Positions 5,398 to 7,583 of a DNA stretch of 7,583 nt are shown piece after piece. The stretch spans positions 1-7,583 of the forward strand of contig WRIO01000044.1 in the NCBI GenBank assembly GCA_009782695.1, read 5' to 3'. The notes under the pieces are model-generated. The model had not been told where the DNA came from, did no database searches, and worked only from the letters and a program-made list of their open reading frames with translations. Positions within the stretch are counted from its first letter, which is position 1; each line of letters starts with the position of its first letter. The translations under genes were made by a program, and so were the position numbers. The DNA is from Candidatus Cloacimonadota bacterium (GTDB lineage: Bacteria > Cloacimonadota > Cloacimonadia > Cloacimonadales > WRIO01).

Positions 5398-6378
5398 CTA
5401 AAGCCCGCTCATCTCTATCGCACATCGCGGGGTGATAGCTTTATACCCTTTTATCACTTCTTGTGTGCCTATATCTATGCCGATAGTGAAACCAAATCGT
5501 AAGGCATGATTCCCGGTTTGATATGACAGAGAGGGCAAGATAGTGATGTCATCTTTGAACCTTTTGCTTGGGTTCATAGAGTAGCTCACCCCCAGCACAG
5601 GGTTTAAGCCGCTGATATATCCCAAAGTCCTATTCAGCGGAAAAATCCGTGCAAATATATCTGTATAGTTCACTATCTCTGCTTCGTGGCTACTTTCGTA
5701 GCCCCGCTGCGTGACCATCACACCGAGGTCAAAGGGGAAAAACAAACGAGGCGCACCCATAGCCTCAGGGAAGAAGGTTACGCTACCGCCAGCGCTGAAA
5801 CCTATCTTACTACCCGCACTACCCAGAGTGCCGTGCTTAGAGCTATGTAGAAAGGGCGCTGTGATCCCGACAAAACCGTTTATGTCATAGGCATTTGTGG
5901 GATTCTTGGCTTCGATCCTGTCCTGACTCACCACCGCGCCGGTAGTCATATCTACGCCATAAATATGCAAAAAAACATTACCACGATGGCTCTCCAGTTC
6001 GACAGCTATGATATGGCTAGCGCCCAATCTGTGCGCCACAGAGACAGGGTCTGCCACAAAGCCGCTGAGCTGAAAAGAAGCCTCTGCATTTACAAGGGTC
6101 TGAATAGTAGAAGTGCGGTCAACCACTTTGAAATGCTTGCCCTTCACTGCATGGAGCTGGATATTTCGTAGGATATTTTCTGTTTGGTTTGGGTAGCTGT
6201 TAGTTTTACTCAAGATAGCTATGGTATCACCTGAGCGAAATTCCTCTTTTAGCCTTGTATAAGCCTTTGCAGACAAGTCATCTATCTGATGTTGATTTAA
6301 AAACTCACCCCTGATAGGCATCCAGATTACAGCAAAAATAGCGGCAAGAATGGCATACAAAATACATTTATTCATCAT
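5398..6378 (-). CDS. CsgG-like envelope protein with putative C-terminal beta-barrel
   Basis: A 326-residue exported protein. An N-terminal hydrophobic segment (about 4-20) looks like a cleavable signal peptide without a lipobox. Residues 35-150 resemble the CsgG/LpoB-type fold common in spirochaete envelope proteins: 'DTIAIL' near 51, 'FKVVDRTSTIQTLVNAEASF' at 83-102, 'QLSGFV' at 103-108, then LGASHIIAVEL and a strand ending in DMTTGAVVSQDRIEA. Residues 190-326 contain alternating hydrophobic/polar strands (for example KIGFSAGGSVTFF, LNPVLGVSYSM, ALRFGFTIGIDIG) that could form a small outer-membrane barrel; the last residue is Leu rather than the usual Phe. ATG 6378 or 6375 could be the start; the ribosome site (GGGG 10 nt away) is weak. 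It lies directly upstream of the Ig/beta-helix lipoproteins, which suggests an envelope or display role, but this is inferred. The TAG stop touches a heptad repeat. Confidence 0.85.
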   Translation of the reverse strand: MMNKCILYAILAAIFAVIWMPIRGEFLNQHQIDDLSAKAYTRLKEEFRSGDTIAILSKTNSYPNQTENILRNIQLHAVKGKHFKVVDRTSTIQTLVNAEASFQLSGFVADPVSVAHRLGASHIIAVELESHRGNVFLHIYGVDMTTGAVVSQDRIEAKNPTNAYDINGFVGITAPFLHSSKHGTLGSAGSKIGFSAGGSVTFFPEAMGAPRLFFPFDLGVMVTQRGYESSHEAEIVNYTDIFARIFPLNRTLGYISGLNPVLGVSYSMNPSKRFKDDITILPSLSYQTGNHALRFGFTIGIDIGTQEVIKGYKAITPRCAIEMSGL

Positions 6379-6446
6379 AGAACATTTACCCCGTCTTCAT
6401 AAATCATACAAAATCTGAAACCCCCAAAAATATATTTCGCTGTTTT

Positions 6447-6452
6447 TGTCAA
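6447..6452 (-). promoter_or_regulatory. Possible -35 box upstream of the CsgG-like gene
   Basis: A perfect TTGACA lies on the minus strand 68 nt before the gene. The best -10-like hexamers are TATATT only 12 bp away and TATGAT (6403-6408) 38 bp away. Neither spacing is standard, so a sigma-70 promoter is not established. Confidence 0.2.
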
Positions 6453-6475
6453 GTGATTTTTTGGGTATCAGCACG

Positions 6476-6495
6476 AAAAAAATGCACCATGCATT
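6476..6495 (-). terminator. Rho-independent terminator after the small lipoprotein gene
   Basis: On the minus strand AATGCA-TGG-TGCATT forms a perfect 6-bp stem with a 3-nt loop (6481-6495), and the run of T continues to 6476. It begins 14 nt after the TGA stop of the small lipoprotein gene. The stem is AT-rich, so strength may be modest. It suggests that this gene and the downstream CsgG-like gene are separate transcription units. Confidence 0.5.
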
Positions 6496-6509
6496 CACTA
6501 CGATTTAGC

Positions 6510-6989
6510 TCAAAATAGGTTCATGATGATCTCTAAAGTCTCAGGATTTATATCCATTTTGTCTCTGTCTGTAAAGGTGATTTTTTTCCCTTCGGTTATC
6601 AAAAAAACGTCACCAAAACCATAGCTGAAATTCGCTGTAAAGGCTGTGATACCATACAGACCGCTTGGCACTCCTGCCTCGGAGGCTATGTGATCATCGG
6701 CATCCAAGCTATTGATACTCACCTTTTGCTCTTTGCCGGGAGGTATAGCGAGTATCGGGTTGGTCAGGATATTTAAAAATTTTCTGGTGCAAACAAATTT
6801 GTTTGGATTATTCGGGTCGATATTTAGACCACCGCCTATCCCTATGCAACCATATAAAATGTCAGCCGAAGTCGAATTTTTTATCGTTAATGTGGTGACA
6901 GGTAGTGTCAGGTCTTTCAGCTTCGTGCTACTGTCACAGCTAAATAATGTCAGCAGAAGCACTATCAAGATACATATTCTCTGGCTCAT
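6510..6989 (-). CDS. Small lipoprotein of unknown function
   Basis: A 159-residue predicted lipoprotein. The hydrophobic signal peptide ends in the lipobox LFSC with Cys 18, followed by Asp 19 and a Ser/Thr/Lys tether. The mature part (about 30-159) looks like a small beta-sandwich: 'TLTIKNSTSADILYG' near 33-47, then a Gly-rich turn, 'IPPGKEQKVSI' near 82-92 and 'YGITAFTANFSYGFGDVFLI' near 112-131. Cys 48 and Cys 67 could form a disulfide. I do not recognise the family; 'N.T...I' openings of this kind occur in short spirochaete lipoproteins. The start has GAGG 5 nt upstream. A terminator follows the stop, so it may be monocistronic. Two 7-nt homopolymers, A7 and T7 on opposite strands, lie 13 nt apart in the 3' half (6581-6587 and 6601-6607). 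Confidence 0.82.
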   Translation of the reverse strand: MSQRICILIVLLLTLFSCDSSTKLKDLTLPVTTLTIKNSTSADILYGCIGIGGGLNIDPNNPNKFVCTRKFLNILTNPILAIPPGKEQKVSINSLDADDHIASEAGVPSGLYGITAFTANFSYGFGDVFLITEGKKITFTDRDKMDINPETLEIIMNLF

Positions 6990-7016
6990 CTTTTCCTCTT
7001 TTCTTATGAATTTTTT

Positions 7017-7036
7017 TTATTTACGAACATAAATAA
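7017..7036. repeat. AT-only inverted repeat upstream of the small lipoprotein gene
   Basis: TTATTTA (7017-7023) and TAAATAA (7030-7036) are perfect 7-bp arms around a 6-nt loop, overlapping a T8 run on the plus strand (7011-7018). The position, about 28-47 nt before the ATG, would suit an operator or leader hairpin. The low complexity makes chance quite possible. Confidence 0.3.
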
Positions 7037-7085
7037 TACTGCAATGCCTACCTTTATTCTCTTATCATTTTTGTCAGGGAAAACC

Positions 7086-7100
7086 TTCGCATTATGCGAA
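7086..7100. repeat. 15-nt perfect palindrome downstream of kamD
   Basis: TTCGCAT-T-ATGCGAA is symmetric around one central base. It could be a repressor site for the small lipoprotein gene, or the second hairpin of the region ending kamD transcription. Neither strand has a following T-tract, so it is not a standalone terminator. Confidence 0.4.
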
Positions 7101-7123
7101 AAAGAGAGGGGTGTGCCTCACCC
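7099..7123 (-). terminator. Weak terminator overlapping the kamD stop codon
   Basis: On the minus strand GGGTG-AGGCA-CACCC forms a 5-bp stem (7109-7123) that includes the TGA stop in its loop boundary, followed by CTCTC and T5. On the plus strand the same stem is followed by T6, so it could act in both directions. The short stem and delayed T-tract limit confidence. Confidence 0.35.
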
Positions 7124-7583
7124 TTTTTTCATAAATTCCATAAAAGGATTGATATAGGTTTCTGCTTTTTTAAAGACGCCTTCTAATCCTTTTCCTGCTG
7201 TTTCTGGGCGTTTGATATCGGCAAATTCGCCGTTTGCCATAGCGGGCAGTAGTCCTTGTTGGGCGACCATAGCCAGAAAATCTGAGGCTTGCTGCAGGAC
7301 AAGATTTGCCCTTTTGTTTATAAAGCTATCGTCGTTTAGGGTAATTTCTTTGGCAAAATCTTTCATAGTTTTAAAAATATATTGTGCATTTTCGATAGCG
7401 AGGGCTCTGTCTTGCAGGTGTGGAGTGTGCACAGCTTCGGTGAGCATACCTAGAAGCTGCACGCCTTGTCCGGTCAGCTGTGATACGAAATTAAACATCG
7501 CATTTACCAGATGGGCTTTGAAAATATCGCCAGTGATATGCTTTGTGGGTGGCATATATTTGGTAGGAGAATCGGGGAAAAGC
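7118..7583 (-). CDS. kamD: Lysine 5,6-aminomutase alpha subunit, C-terminal part
   Basis: The C-terminal 154 residues of an adenosylcobalamin- and PLP-dependent mutase that moves the terminal amino group of D-lysine or beta-lysine to carbon 5 in lysine fermentation. The reading frame is open past the internal ATG at 7555 to the window edge, giving LFPDSPTKYMPPTKHITG, so the gene starts outside. Features I recall from KamD proteins are PTKYMPPTK.(I/M)TG(N/D)IFK.H, LLGMLTEA.HTP..QDRALAIENAQYIF, and the tail KRPE..GKGLEGV....Y.NPF.E.M. The family is about 515 residues, so roughly 30% is seen here, covering only the C-terminal end and none of the cofactor residues I could name. The partner kamE is not in the window; by convention it would follow kamD, but here a lipoprotein gene follows, so it must lie elsewhere or be absent. 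The family assignment is from memory but strong. Confidence 0.9.
   Translation of the reverse strand, partial: LFPDSPTKYMPPTKHITGDIFKAHLVNAMFNFVSQLTGQGVQLLGMLTEAVHTPHLQDRALAIENAQYIFKTMKDFAKEITLNDDSFINKRANLVLQQASDFLAMVAQQGLLPAMANGEFADIKRPETAGKGLEGVFKKAETYINPFMEFMKKG

Noticed and set aside
6429..6452. Sigma-70 promoter built from TTGACA and TATATT
   Set aside because: The spacing is only 12 bp, too short for a normal promoter. It is kept only as a low-confidence -35 candidate.
132..7032. Many plus-strand ORFs of 60-134 codons
   Set aside because: All but the one at 6712-7032 lie opposite or mostly opposite the beta-helix, Ig or CsgG-like genes and show antisense composition (Pro/Val/Thr-rich). 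None has a convincing ribosome site or domain, including 6712-7032, which is antisense to the small lipoprotein.

Overview
The window reads as part of a host- or gut-associated anaerobic bacterium with moderate GC, most likely a spirochaete of the Treponema type. This rests on recalled similarity, not a search. The clues are tandem lipoproteins that combine Big_2 (bacterial Ig-like) domains with a Gly/Asn-rich parallel beta-helix ending in an 'N..G.A.Y...PN.WRN..AG' signature, a CsgG-like protein with a barrel-like tail, and a lysine 5,6-aminomutase gene (lysine fermentation). Other amino-acid-fermenting phyla are not excluded.

All six supported genes lie on the minus strand, so transcription runs from high to low coordinates. 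In that order they are: the 3' end of kamD (7118-7583, open at the window edge); a small lipoprotein of unknown function (6510-6989); a CsgG-like protein with a putative outer-membrane barrel (5398-6378); and three paralogous surface lipoproteins (3553-5142, 2135-3535 and 142-2055) with two, one and three Ig-like domains, each followed by a beta-helix. The last three form a probable operon: the first pair is separated by 17 bp and the second by 79 bp. The two ORFs that could extend further upstream (to 2292 and 3556) are better started at internal ATGs with good Shine-Dalgarno sequences and lipoprotein signal peptides.

The non-coding DNA is the most unusual part. Segments 1-141 and 5143-5397 are mosaics of small modules: an 18-nt GTSC/GSAC hairpin, heptanucleotide arrays, GAA/TTC-loop palindromes and a 27-bp GGAGAG palindrome. 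Two near-identical hairpin-plus-heptad elements (96-134 and 5354-5392) directly follow TAG stop codons of two unrelated genes. Because the 7-nt unit carries TAG, three copies place a stop in all three gene-sense frames. The hairpin family shows one compensatory base change. The 27-bp palindrome occurs in the leaders of two of the three lipoprotein genes.

A working model, which is inference only, is that the CsgG-like/barrel protein and the Ig/beta-helix lipoproteins form a surface-display or adhesion cassette, diversified by Ig-domain copy number and framed by dispersed palindromic repeats. The kamD gene is probably an unrelated metabolic neighbour ending at a weak terminator. No tRNA, rRNA, CRISPR array or transposase gene was seen.
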